A stretch of 64,000 nt of DNA from Firmicutes bacterium HGW-Firmicutes-9 (GTDB lineage Bacteria > Bacillota > Clostridia > Christensenellales > CAG-138): positions 610,089 to 674,088 of the forward strand of contig PGZM01000001.1 in NCBI GenBank assembly GCA_002841395.1, read 5' to 3'. How positions within the stretch are numbered: position 1 is the stretch's first letter; each line of letters begins with the position of its first letter. Both the position numbers and the translations under genes were made by a program. Below the pieces are notes generated by a model that saw nothing but the letters and a program-made list of their open reading frames with translations, was not told the DNA's origin and did no database searches. Below are positions 54,174 to 62,098 of this stretch, one piece after another.

Positions 54174-55289
54174 TCAATCTTTCGTATAAACGCGCGGAAC
54201 GCGTTCTGAAATGCTCAATAGAATCTCGTAACTGATCGTGCCTGCCTTGTCCGCGAGTTCGTCCGCGGTGATTGCATCATTGCCTTGACGGCCGAGCAGC
54301 ACCACATCGTCACCAACTTCTGCATCCGGCACATCGGTCAAGTCGATCATCATCTGATCCATGCAGATGGTGCCGATCTGTCGCGCGCGGATTCCGCGAA
54401 CCAGCACATCTGCCTTGCCGGAAAGACAGCGTTTGTAGCCGTCTCCGTAACCGACCGCGACGGTGCCGACGCGCATATCGCAGGGCGTGACATACTTTAA
54501 TCCGTAGCTCACGCCTTCGCCTGCGGGGATGGTCTTGATATGCGTGACATAGGCATGCCAGCTCATCACGGGACGCAGGTCGATGCCCTTGACTGTGTGA
54601 CCTGCGGGATGGCAGCCGTACATCGCGATGCCGCCGCGCACCATATCAAACTGCGCCTCGGGGATGTGCAGCGCCGCCGCGCTGTTGCTCGCGTGCAGAA
54701 TCGGATGGAGTCCGTTCCGGCTGCAGATTTCCACATAGCGACGGAACCGATCCGCCTGCAGGAGCGTGAAGGTGGTATCTTCCAGTTCGGACACCGCAAA
54801 ATGCGTGAAGAGTCCATCGAGCACGAGGTTCGGGCAGCGTTTGAGTAAGAGAATCGCCTCGGTAAACGCGGCCTCGCTGGTGAACCCGATGCGGTTCATG
54901 CCCGTGTCCGCCTTGATGTGCACGCGGCAAACCATACCGAGCTTCACGGCATGCGTTTGCAGCAGCTGAAGCGTCTCGATGGTGAACACCGTCGGCATCA
55001 GCGCATGACGGATCACGTCGTCCATATGGTCTTCGTCGGTCGCGCCGAGCAGAAGGATCGGCGCGGTGATGCCCGCGAGGCGCAGGCGCACGCCCTCCTC
55101 GGTGAACGCAACGCCAAGATAGGCCGCGCCGCTTTCCAGCGCGCAGTTGGCGACGGCTTCCATGCCGTGACCGTATGCGTTTGCCTTGACCACCGCGAGA
55201 TACTTCGTCTCCGGCTTCAGGCGGGAACGCATCAGCTCGATGTTGTGTTTGATATTGGCGAGCGAAACGGATGCATAGGTGGAACGCAT
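54174..55289 (-). CDS. alr: Alanine racemase
   Basis: A 371-residue PLP enzyme. PLP-binding Lys lies in A-V-V-K-A-N-A-Y-G-H-G near 33-43, the catalytic Tyr is in S-Y-G near 262, and the C-terminal M-D-Q-M-M-I-D-L motif is present. It makes D-alanine for peptidoglycan. The start has an AGGCG site and lies 4 bases after the amidohydrolase stop, so the two are likely co-transcribed. Confidence 0.95.
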   Translation of the reverse strand: MRSTYASVSLANIKHNIELMRSRLKPETKYLAVVKANAYGHGMEAVANCALESGAAYLGVAFTEEGVRLRLAGITAPILLLGATDEDHMDDVIRHALMPTVFTIETLQLLQTHAVKLGMVCRVHIKADTGMNRIGFTSEAAFTEAILLLKRCPNLVLDGLFTHFAVSELEDTTFTLLQADRFRRYVEICSRNGLHPILHASNSAAALHIPEAQFDMVRGGIAMYGCHPAGHTVKGIDLRPVMSWHAYVTHIKTIPAGEGVSYGLKYVTPCDMRVGTVAVGYGDGYKRCLSGKADVLVRGIRARQIGTICMDQMMIDLTDVPDAEVGDDVVLLGRQGNDAITADELADKAGTISYEILLSISERVPRVYTKD

Positions 55290-55292
55290 GGG

Positions 55293-56459
55293 TTACGCCT
55301 CCCGATTGAGAGTTGAGTGCACGACTTTGCCATTGATGAGCGTGAGTACGCAGTGCGTGCGATAGTCGAACGGATGCCCGTCGTACACGGCGATATCCGC
55401 ATCTTTACCCGCTTCCAGCGTGCCGACGCGATCGGAAATGCCGACGATCTCCGCGGCATAGCGCGTGATGGAACGAAGCGCGGTCTCCTCGCTCAGACCC
55501 TCGCGCACGGCGAGACCCGCCTGCACGGGCAGAAACTGAATCGGGATCACGGGATGATCGGTCATCATCGCAAACGGAATACCCGCTTCTTCCAGAATGC
55601 GTGGGGCAGCAAAGGTGAGATTTTTCAGCTCAATCTTGCTGCGCTCGGAGAGCAGGGGACCAATGATGATGCCTGCGCCCTGCTCGATCAAACGATCCTT
55701 GAGCACATCGGTGATCATATAGCCCTCTGTGCAATGGTCGATGGTCACTTTCAGGTTAAACTCTTTGGCAAGACGCAGCCCCGTGAGAATATCGTCCGCA
55801 CGGTGCGCGTGAATCTTTACGGTCAGCTCGCGGTTGATCACAGGAAGCAGCGCGTCCATCGCGATGTCGCGATCGGGCTTGTCTTCCTCTTTTTCCATGC
55901 CTTTCTGGTATTCGATTGCGTCCGTCATGGTGGAGCGGAATAGCGAAGCGATCGCCATGCGCGTGGTGGGCGCAACTTTCTTTTCGGCATATACGCCCTT
56001 CGGGTTTTCGCCCGTTGCGGCTTTCATGGCGATGGGATCGCGCAGCGTCATCTCCTCGATGCTGCGTCCGACGGTCTTCAGCGCGGCAAACTGACCGCCG
56101 ATGACGTTCGCGCTGCCCGGGCCGGTGACGACCGTGGTCACGCCCGCATCGCGCGCTTCTCTAAAGCAAGGGTCAAACGGATTGAGCCCGTCCACCGCGC
56201 GCAGCTCCGGCGTGATGGGGTGGGTCATCTCGTTTCCGTCCGCGCCCTCTTCGCCCATGCCGTCTTCCCACATGCCGATGTGGCAGTGCGCGTCGATGAG
56301 CCCCGGCAAGACGAATTTGCCCGTGAGGTCGATAACCTCCGCGCCGTTTGCGGAAAGATCGCGTCCCACGGCCGAAATCTTGCCGTTTTCGACCAGAATG
56401 TCGCCGGAGAACGTATCTCCCATCATAGTATGAATCAGGCCGTTCTTCAAAAGCAGCAT
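55293..56459 (-). CDS. Amidohydrolase (imidazolonepropionase-like)
   Basis: A 388-residue metal-dependent hydrolase from the ATG at 56459 (AAGGAG upstream; a longer in-frame start is rejected). H-C-H-I-G near 60 gives the metal histidines, followed by V-K-I-H-A-H-R-A-D near 222, H-C-T-E near 250 and D-H-P near 294. The C-terminal G-T-L-E-A-G-K-D-A-D motif is typical. The substrate is unknown; related proteins act on cyclic amides or peptides. Confidence 0.88.
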   Translation of the reverse strand: MLLLKNGLIHTMMGDTFSGDILVENGKISAVGRDLSANGAEVIDLTGKFVLPGLIDAHCHIGMWEDGMGEEGADGNEMTHPITPELRAVDGLNPFDPCFREARDAGVTTVVTGPGSANVIGGQFAALKTVGRSIEEMTLRDPIAMKAATGENPKGVYAEKKVAPTTRMAIASLFRSTMTDAIEYQKGMEKEEDKPDRDIAMDALLPVINRELTVKIHAHRADDILTGLRLAKEFNLKVTIDHCTEGYMITDVLKDRLIEQGAGIIIGPLLSERSKIELKNLTFAAPRILEEAGIPFAMMTDHPVIPIQFLPVQAGLAVREGLSEETALRSITRYAAEIVGISDRVGTLEAGKDADIAVYDGHPFDYRTHCVLTLINGKVVHSTLNREA

Positions 56460-56653
56460 ATGCTTCTCCTTATAAATAGCTTGAATCAGAATCGGATTCA
56501 AAAATTTGATTAGTCGCGTGTTGTCTAACACGAAAAACAAATCTATTCTATCACATCATACGGTATTTGCATGCTTTTTTCAAATCCGAATAGAATATTC
56601 ATTTTGGAATATATTTTTTCGCAATAAAGCGCGTATAAAACCGGGTTGGCGAT

Positions 56654-56682
56654 TTGACCGGACGGGTTGCGTATGATAAACT
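56654..56682 (+). promoter_or_regulatory. Possible promoter of the radical SAM operon
   Basis: TTGACC (56654-56659), a 17-bp spacer and TAAACT (56677-56682). It lies in a 297-base intergenic region that holds no gene; the rest is AT-rich. Confidence 0.4.
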
Positions 56683-56756
56683 TATCAATTAGGTGTGCAG
56701 TTTTTTTTCGATGACGGAATCGCCTGAAAAAACGTCCGGACACCCAGAAATCAAGG

Positions 56757-58562
56757 ATGGAACGGAACAAAACTTTGGATCAAACAGCCTTCAACCGCCT
56801 GCTTGCCCGCGTGGAGAAACCCGCGCGCTACATCGGCGGAGAGTATAACAGCATCGTCAAGCAAGAGGCGGACATCCGCTTTGCGCTTTTATTCCCGGAT
56901 GTATACGAAATCGGCATGTCGCACCTCGGCTCGCGGATTCTATATCACGCGCTCAACAGCGTGGAGGGCGTCGCATGCGAGCGCGCGTTTGCGCCCTGGC
57001 CGGATATGGAGCAGGTGCTCACAGAGGAGCATATCCCGCTCTTTTCGCTCGAAACGCGGCGTCCGCTCAAAGAGTTTGACATCATAGGGTTCGCTCTTCT
57101 CTACGAGATGTGCTATACCAATATTCTTCAAATGCTCGATCTTTCGGGCATCCCGCTGCTCGCCAAAGACCGCAGCGAGACCGATCCGCTGGTCATCTGC
57201 GGCGGCCCCTGCACCTGCAACCCCACGCCTGTCGCGGCGTTTATGGACGCGGTGCTCATCGGCGACGGTGAGGACATGACGCCGGAGGTCACGCTTGCTG
57301 TATTGAACGCAAAGCGCGCGGGCAAGAGCAAAGCAGAGCTGCTCAAAGAACTTTCGACCATTCGCGGCGTATACGTGCCGTCTTTAAAAACAGATGAAAC
57401 CTGCGTTGTGCGCCGCATCGTCAAAGATCTGGACGCAGCCGTGTTTACTGGCAAGCCGATCGTGCCATATCTTGGCATCGTGCATGACCGCGTCGCGCTG
57501 GAAGTCATGCGCGGCTGCACACGCGGCTGCCGTTTCTGCCAGGCGGGGTATATCTATCGCCCGATTCGCGAACGCAAGAGTGAAACGCTCATGGAGCTCG
57601 CGCGGCAGCAGATCGCCTGCACCGGTTATGATGAAGTATCTCTTTTGAGCTTGAGCACAGGAGATTATTCCGAAGTGCACAAGCTCGTGCCCGAAATCAT
57701 CCGCGAGATGGAAGCGGGCAAAGTCTCTGTTTCTCTGCCGTCGCTTCGCGTGGACAGTGAACTCGCGAGCGACCTGAAAGTTATGCAGACCGTCCGCAAG
57801 GCGGGACTGACCTTCGCACCGGAAGCCGGCACACAGCGCCTGCGCGATGTGATCAACAAAAACGTCACGGAAGAAGACATTCTCCGTGCCACGCAGGACG
57901 CGTTCGCGGCAGGCTGGAGCAGCGTCAAGCTGTATTTTATGATCGGACTGCCGACCGAGACCGACGAAGACATCCTCGGCATCGCGCAGCTCGCGCGCAA
58001 GGTCAGCTGGCAGTTTTATCAGCTGCCGAAAGAGCAGCGCGGCAAGGGCCTGCGGCTCAACGTCAGCGTCTCAACATTCGTGCCGAAACCGTTTACCGCG
58101 TTCCAGTGGTATGGTCAGATTTCTCCGGACGAGATTCGCAGAAAGCAGGAACTGCTCCGAACCGCGATGAAAGGCATCCGCGGCGCGGAACTCAACTGCC
58201 ATTATTCACTGCTCTCCGTGCTGGAGGCCGCATTTTCCCGCGGAGATGAAAAACTTTCTGATGTGCTCCTTCGCGCTTACCAGCTTGGATGCCGGTTCGA
58301 TTCCTGGTCAGAGCATTTCAAAAGCAGCGCGTGGGCGCAGGCGTTTGCGGACTGCGGATTGAGCGAGCAGGAATATGCACAGCGAGAATATGCGCTGGAC
58401 GATCCGCTCCCGTGGGATTTCGTCGATATGCTGGTGACCAAGGCGTATCTAAAGCGCGAATACAAGCGGGCGATTAACGGCGAAACCACACCGGACTGCC
58501 GCGACAATTGCCATGGATGCTTTGGAGCGCGCTATGAAACCGACTGCAGGATGCAGGGATAA
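56757..58562 (+). CDS. TIGR03960-type B12-binding/radical SAM protein
   Basis: A 601-residue protein. An N-terminal cobalamin-binding-like region (to about 180) precedes a radical SAM core with R-G-C-T-R-G-C-R-F-C (the [4Fe-4S] cysteines) near 253. E-A-G-T-Q-R-L-R-D-V-I near 357 follows, and the C-terminus is Cys-rich. The family always pairs with the next gene's DUF2344 protein and sits upstream of rng-rplU in Clostridia. Its substrate is unknown; an RNA or ribosome modification is suspected from context. Confidence 0.9.
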   Translation: MERNKTLDQTAFNRLLARVEKPARYIGGEYNSIVKQEADIRFALLFPDVYEIGMSHLGSRILYHALNSVEGVACERAFAPWPDMEQVLTEEHIPLFSLETRRPLKEFDIIGFALLYEMCYTNILQMLDLSGIPLLAKDRSETDPLVICGGPCTCNPTPVAAFMDAVLIGDGEDMTPEVTLAVLNAKRAGKSKAELLKELSTIRGVYVPSLKTDETCVVRRIVKDLDAAVFTGKPIVPYLGIVHDRVALEVMRGCTRGCRFCQAGYIYRPIRERKSETLMELARQQIACTGYDEVSLLSLSTGDYSEVHKLVPEIIREMEAGKVSVSLPSLRVDSELASDLKVMQTVRKAGLTFAPEAGTQRLRDVINKNVTEEDILRATQDAFAAGWSSVKLYFMIGLPTETDEDILGIAQLARKVSWQFYQLPKEQRGKGLRLNVSVSTFVPKPFTAFQWYGQISPDEIRRKQELLRTAMKGIRGAELNCHYSLLSVLEAAFSRGDEKLSDVLLRAYQLGCRFDSWSEHFKSSAWAQAFADCGLSEQEYAQREYALDDPLPWDFVDMLVTKAYLKREYKRAINGETTPDCRDNCHGCFGARYETDCRMQG

Positions 58563-58583
58563 GAGACAGCTTTGGAGCACACG

Positions 58584-59267
58584 ATGAAATTGATTGCCAA
58601 ATACCACAAAGGAAACGAGATCGCGATGATCTCGCATCTGGACATTCAGCGCACACTGCAGCGCACGTTTCGCAGAGCGAATCTGCCGCTGTTGTACTCC
58701 AATGGCTTCAACCCGCATCCGCAGTTTTCGTTTGCGACAGCCGCGGCAACGGGGATGGGGAGCGATTGCGAGTGGTTTGAGGTGCAGCTCTCCGAAGAGA
58801 TTGATCCAAAGGAGTTTATGCGCCGCGCGAACGAGGTGATGCCGAACGGCATGCGCATCTCGGATGCGTTTGCAGCCCCGGAAGGATTCGGATCGCTCTC
58901 TGCAAAGCTTCGCGCTGCGGAATATCGCGTTACCATTCATTTTGAAGAGGCGGCTTCGCAGGAGAAGCTGACTCAAACGCTCGAAGACATGCTTTCGGGC
59001 GAAATCATCATACAAAAACGGACGAAGGGCGGAATCCGCCCCGTAGACATGCGTCCGTATATCCTGCGGGTTTCCGTGGAGCAGGTCGAGGGCGAACAAG
59101 CTGCCCTCCTCGTTCTAGGCAAGCTGCAAGCCGATGGCGGGCTGCGGGTCGATGCGATCATCGACGCGCTGCTCGAACGTTTGGATGCGCATGGTGCGTA
59201 CGAAATCCACCGTACGAACATGTTTTTTGCCGAAGATGGCCTGTTGCCGCATCTGCCTGCGGAATAG
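58584..59267 (+). CDS. TIGR03936-type radical-SAM-associated protein (DUF2344)
   Basis: A 227-residue protein from the ATG at 58584; a TTG four codons earlier is possible. The H-K-G-N-E-I-A-M-I-S-H-L-D motif near 9 and G-F-N-P-H-P-Q-F near 42 identify DUF2344. It is the partner of the upstream radical SAM protein, separated by 21 bases, and may be its substrate-recruiting subunit. Confidence 0.9.
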   Translation: MKLIAKYHKGNEIAMISHLDIQRTLQRTFRRANLPLLYSNGFNPHPQFSFATAAATGMGSDCEWFEVQLSEEIDPKEFMRRANEVMPNGMRISDAFAAPEGFGSLSAKLRAAEYRVTIHFEEAASQEKLTQTLEDMLSGEIIIQKRTKGGIRPVDMRPYILRVSVEQVEGEQAALLVLGKLQADGGLRVDAIIDALLERLDAHGAYEIHRTNMFFAEDGLLPHLPAE

Positions 59268-59283
59268 GAAAGAGAAGGGAAAA

Positions 59284-60795
59284 ATGAATAAGGAAATCCT
59301 GGTGGACGCAAGCGGCGTGGCAACCCGCGTCGCGGTCGTCGAGGATGGCTCGCCCGTCGAGCTCTATGTGGAGCAGGAAGGATCCGAGCGTCTCGTCGGC
59401 AACATCTACAACGGAAGGGTGCAGAATGTTTTGCCCGGCATGCAGGCCGCGTTTATCGACATCGGACTCGAGCGCAACGCCTTCCTCTACGCAGGGGATA
59501 TTGTGCTCTCGGACGATCCCGACGACATGATCGAGCAGATGCCGGAGGCAAAGAACATCCGTGACATGCTCAAGCCCGGCCAAACCATCATGGTGCAGGT
59601 CGCAAAAGACCCGGTCGGCACCAAAGGCGCGCGCGTGACCACGCATATTACGCTCGCGGGTCGCACGCTGGTACTCATGCCGACGATGGATTATGTCGGC
59701 GTTTCCCGCCGTATTGACAAAGACGAAGAGCGGCAACGGCTCAGAAAAATTTTAACGGAGATCAAACCCAAGTGTATGGGCGTGATCGTCCGCACCGCGT
59801 CGGCGGGCAAGACCAAGCAGGACTTCTCGGAAGACCTTGAGAGCATCGTTAACCTCTATGCGGAGGTCGAAAAGCGCGCCGCCGCGCAAAAAGCGCCCGC
59901 GCTGCTGCACGCAGAGCAGAGCCTGCTCTTCCGCACCGCGCGCGATCTGTTGATGAAAGACATCGACCGCGTGTTTGTCAACGATACGGTGGCTTACGAC
60001 AACCTGCGCGAGATTGCGGACGTGATGGCGCCGAAGCTCAAAGCGCGCATTTTACTCAAGGAGAGCGAAGCGTTATTTGATCGCTACGACACCGAGACCA
60101 AGATTGAGAAAGCGCTTGCCCGCAAGGTTTGGCTCAAGAGCGGCGGCTATGTCATCATCGACCGCACGGAGGCGTTGACCTCCATCGACGTTAACTCCGG
60201 CAAGTTCGTCGGCAAAGATAATCTGGAGAAGACGATCACCGCGGTCAACTGCGAGGCGGCAAAAGAGATCGCAAAACAGTTACGGCTGCGCGACATCGGC
60301 GGCATCATCATCATCGATTTCATCGATATGGAGAAAGAAGCAAACCGTTCACTAGTGCTGACCACGCTGAAAAACGCGCTGCGCGACGACCACACGCGCT
60401 CACACGTGTTCGGGTTTACGCATCTGGGTCTCGTCGAAATGACGCGTAAAAAGACCGGCAGAAGCATCTCCGACACGCTGCAGCAGATTTGCCCCTATTG
60501 CAACGGAGACGCAAAGGTGCTGGCGCCAGAAACGATGATCAACCGCATCCGCAAGCAGACGGTGCAGGTGATCAAGGGCAGCAACAACAAGCGCATGCTG
60601 ATTGAGGCGCATCCGGATGTGGTCGCCGCAATGGAACTCGCGGAGAAGAAGCACGGCTGCCTGTTCCCGGCGGAGGAAGGCGGCACTTATTATGTCCGTC
60701 CGAACGCTACGCTGCATATTGAAAAGTTTACGGTTCGTCCGCTTTCTGAGAAGAAAGTACCCGAGGCGAAACGGGATTGCAAGATCATTCACTGA
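59284..60795 (+). CDS. rng: Ribonuclease G/E family protein
   Basis: A 503-residue RNase from the ATG at 59284 (AGAAGGGA upstream). The S1-like domain (G-N-I-Y-N-G-R-V near 40), the catalytic Asp region S-I-D-V-N-S-G near 300, R-D-I-G-G-I-I-I-I-D-F near 337 and the zinc-link C-P-Y-C near 401 are all visible. It lacks the long RNase E C-terminal scaffold. Expected roles are rRNA and mRNA processing. It is encoded upstream of rplU, as in many Clostridia. Confidence 0.95.
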   Translation: MNKEILVDASGVATRVAVVEDGSPVELYVEQEGSERLVGNIYNGRVQNVLPGMQAAFIDIGLERNAFLYAGDIVLSDDPDDMIEQMPEAKNIRDMLKPGQTIMVQVAKDPVGTKGARVTTHITLAGRTLVLMPTMDYVGVSRRIDKDEERQRLRKILTEIKPKCMGVIVRTASAGKTKQDFSEDLESIVNLYAEVEKRAAAQKAPALLHAEQSLLFRTARDLLMKDIDRVFVNDTVAYDNLREIADVMAPKLKARILLKESEALFDRYDTETKIEKALARKVWLKSGGYVIIDRTEALTSIDVNSGKFVGKDNLEKTITAVNCEAAKEIAKQLRLRDIGGIIIIDFIDMEKEANRSLVLTTLKNALRDDHTRSHVFGFTHLGLVEMTRKKTGRSISDTLQQICPYCNGDAKVLAPETMINRIRKQTVQVIKGSNNKRMLIEAHPDVVAAMELAEKKHGCLFPAEEGGTYYVRPNATLHIEKFTVRPLSEKKVPEAKRDCKIIH

Positions 60796-60831
60796 GGCGT
60801 GAAATACCGCGAAACACGGCAGTTTTTCTCG

Positions 60832-60860
60832 TTGACACGGGTCATGCGCTGTGATATGAT
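60832..60860 (+). promoter_or_regulatory. Promoter of the rplU-prp-rpmA operon
   Basis: TTGACA (60832-60837), a 17-bp spacer and TATGAT (60855-60860). Confidence 0.85.
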
Positions 60861-60866
60861 CTTTCG

Positions 60867-60951
60867 GTGAGCCGCTCCGGGGCGGTATAAGCGCGCGGTT
60901 TTTCCGCGCCACCGCGGTTGGGCGAGTCTGGTATGAGGAGGTGCAGTTATC
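60867..60951 (+). ncRNA. L21 leader (autoregulatory 5' UTR)
   Basis: The segment from the promoter to rplU folds into short GC hairpins (around 60871-60886 and 60896-60918), one with a GGTATAA-type linker. This matches the place and appearance of the Rfam L21 leader, thought to bind L21 for feedback control. I judged it by position and hairpins, not a covariance model. Confidence 0.55.
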
Positions 60952-61257
60952 GTGTATGCAATCATTCAAACCGGTGGTAAGCAGTATAAGGTAGAAGCAG
61001 GCGACCAGATTCTGGTTGAATTGCTCGACGCCAATGTGAACGCCGAAGTCGAATTTGAAACGTTGCTCGTTGCGGATGACAGTGGCGTCAAGGTGGGTAA
61101 GCCCGTCTTGAGCGGTGTCGTGGTTCGCGGCAAAGTACTCGAACACGGCAAAGGCAAAAAGGTCGTCGTTTTCAAGTATAAGCCGAAGAAGGACTCCCGC
61201 ACAAAGCGCGGCCATCGTCAGCCGTACACCAAAGTCGAGATTCTCTCGATCGGGTAA
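60952..61257 (+). CDS. rplU: Ribosomal protein L21
   Basis: A 101-residue L21 from the GTG at 60952 (GAGGAGG upstream): [11 protein letters not shown] at the N-terminus, [15 protein letters not shown] near the end. Standard length. Confidence 0.98.
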   Translation: MYAIIQTGGKQYKVEAGDQILVELLDANVNAEVEFETLLVADDSGVKVGKPVLSGVVVRGKVLEHGKGKKVVVFKYKPKKDSRTKRGHRQPYTKVEILSIG

Positions 61258-61263
61258 GGCGCT

Positions 61264-61608
61264 ATGGTAACCGTAACGATGCTTCAACAGGGCGGACGTA
61301 CCGTCGGATTTACTTCGACCGGGCACGCGAACCAAGGCGAAGCGGGGGAGGACATCGTTTGCAGCGCGATTTCCGCGCTTACGCAGACATGTTGTCTGGG
61401 ACTGGTCCAGGTCGTCGGACTGAAAGAAGGCGAGTCTCTCGCCGTCTCCATCGACGAAACGGAAGGAATACACTGCGTTCTCGCGGACGATACGCGCGAG
61501 GAGCGGTTGGATCGGGCGGAGCTTTTATTCTTAACGATGGAAGCTGGATTACGCTCTATTCAAGAATCGTATCGAAAATCCCTTAAAATTCGACACAGGG
61601 AGGTGTAA
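61264..61608 (+). CDS. prp: Ribosomal-processing cysteine protease Prp
   Basis: A 114-residue protein with the catalytic His in T-G-H-A (residue 22) and Cys in I-V-C-S-A-I-S near 34, the family signature. Prp removes the N-terminal extension of L27, which is present in the downstream rpmA product. The order rplU-prp-rpmA is conserved in Firmicutes. Confidence 0.95.
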   Translation: MVTVTMLQQGGRTVGFTSTGHANQGEAGEDIVCSAISALTQTCCLGLVQVVGLKEGESLAVSIDETEGIHCVLADDTREERLDRAELLFLTMEAGLRSIQESYRKSLKIRHREV

Positions 61609-61612
61609 CGAT

Positions 61613-61903
61613 ATGTTCAAGATGAATCTGCAGCTGTTTGCGCATAAAAAAGGCGTCGGTTCGTCCCGTAACGGCCGCGACAGCCATTCCAAGCGTCTCG
61701 GACCGAAGCGTGCGGACGGTCAGTTCGTGCTTGCGGGCAACATTCTCGTGCGTCAGCGCGGCACGCATTTCCATCCCGGCACCAACGTCGGCATCGGCAA
61801 GGACGATACGCTCTTTGCTACGGTCGATGGCGTTGTCCGCTTTGAAACCAAGCACCTTGGCAAAAAGCAAGTCAGCGTTTACGAGGTCGCCGCGGGCGAG
61901 TAA
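61613..61903 (+). CDS. rpmA: Ribosomal protein L27 with cleavable N-terminus
   Basis: A 96-residue L27. The N-terminal [11 protein letters not shown] contains the Prp cleavage motif (L-Q-L-F-A just before H-K-K-G). R-N-G-R-D-S, K-R-L-G-x-K-R-A-D-G and H-P-G-x-N-V-G-I-G-K are conserved. The ribosome site is GGGAGGTG. Confidence 0.98.
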   Translation: MFKMNLQLFAHKKGVGSSRNGRDSHSKRLGPKRADGQFVLAGNILVRQRGTHFHPGTNVGIGKDDTLFATVDGVVRFETKHLGKKQVSVYEVAAGE

Positions 61904-61915
61904 TTACGTTTTTTC

Positions 61916-61949
61916 AAAAAGGCAGGCGATGCAGTTCGCCTGCTTTTTT
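61916..61949 (+). terminator. Terminator of the rplU operon
   Basis: Perfect 8-bp stem (61922-61929 with 61936-61943), flanked by A5 and T6. Confidence 0.88.
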
Positions 61950-62098
61950 CATATTCGCGCATTACAATTCATGAAATTTTTCGTAAAAAAGGCACAAAGT
62001 ATTTCCAACTTTTGCAGTACAATAGATATGTTGTCGCAAACCAGACACTTGTTGATTTGATTTGCGGCGAACAACCGTTATTCGGAGGATTATTCTGC

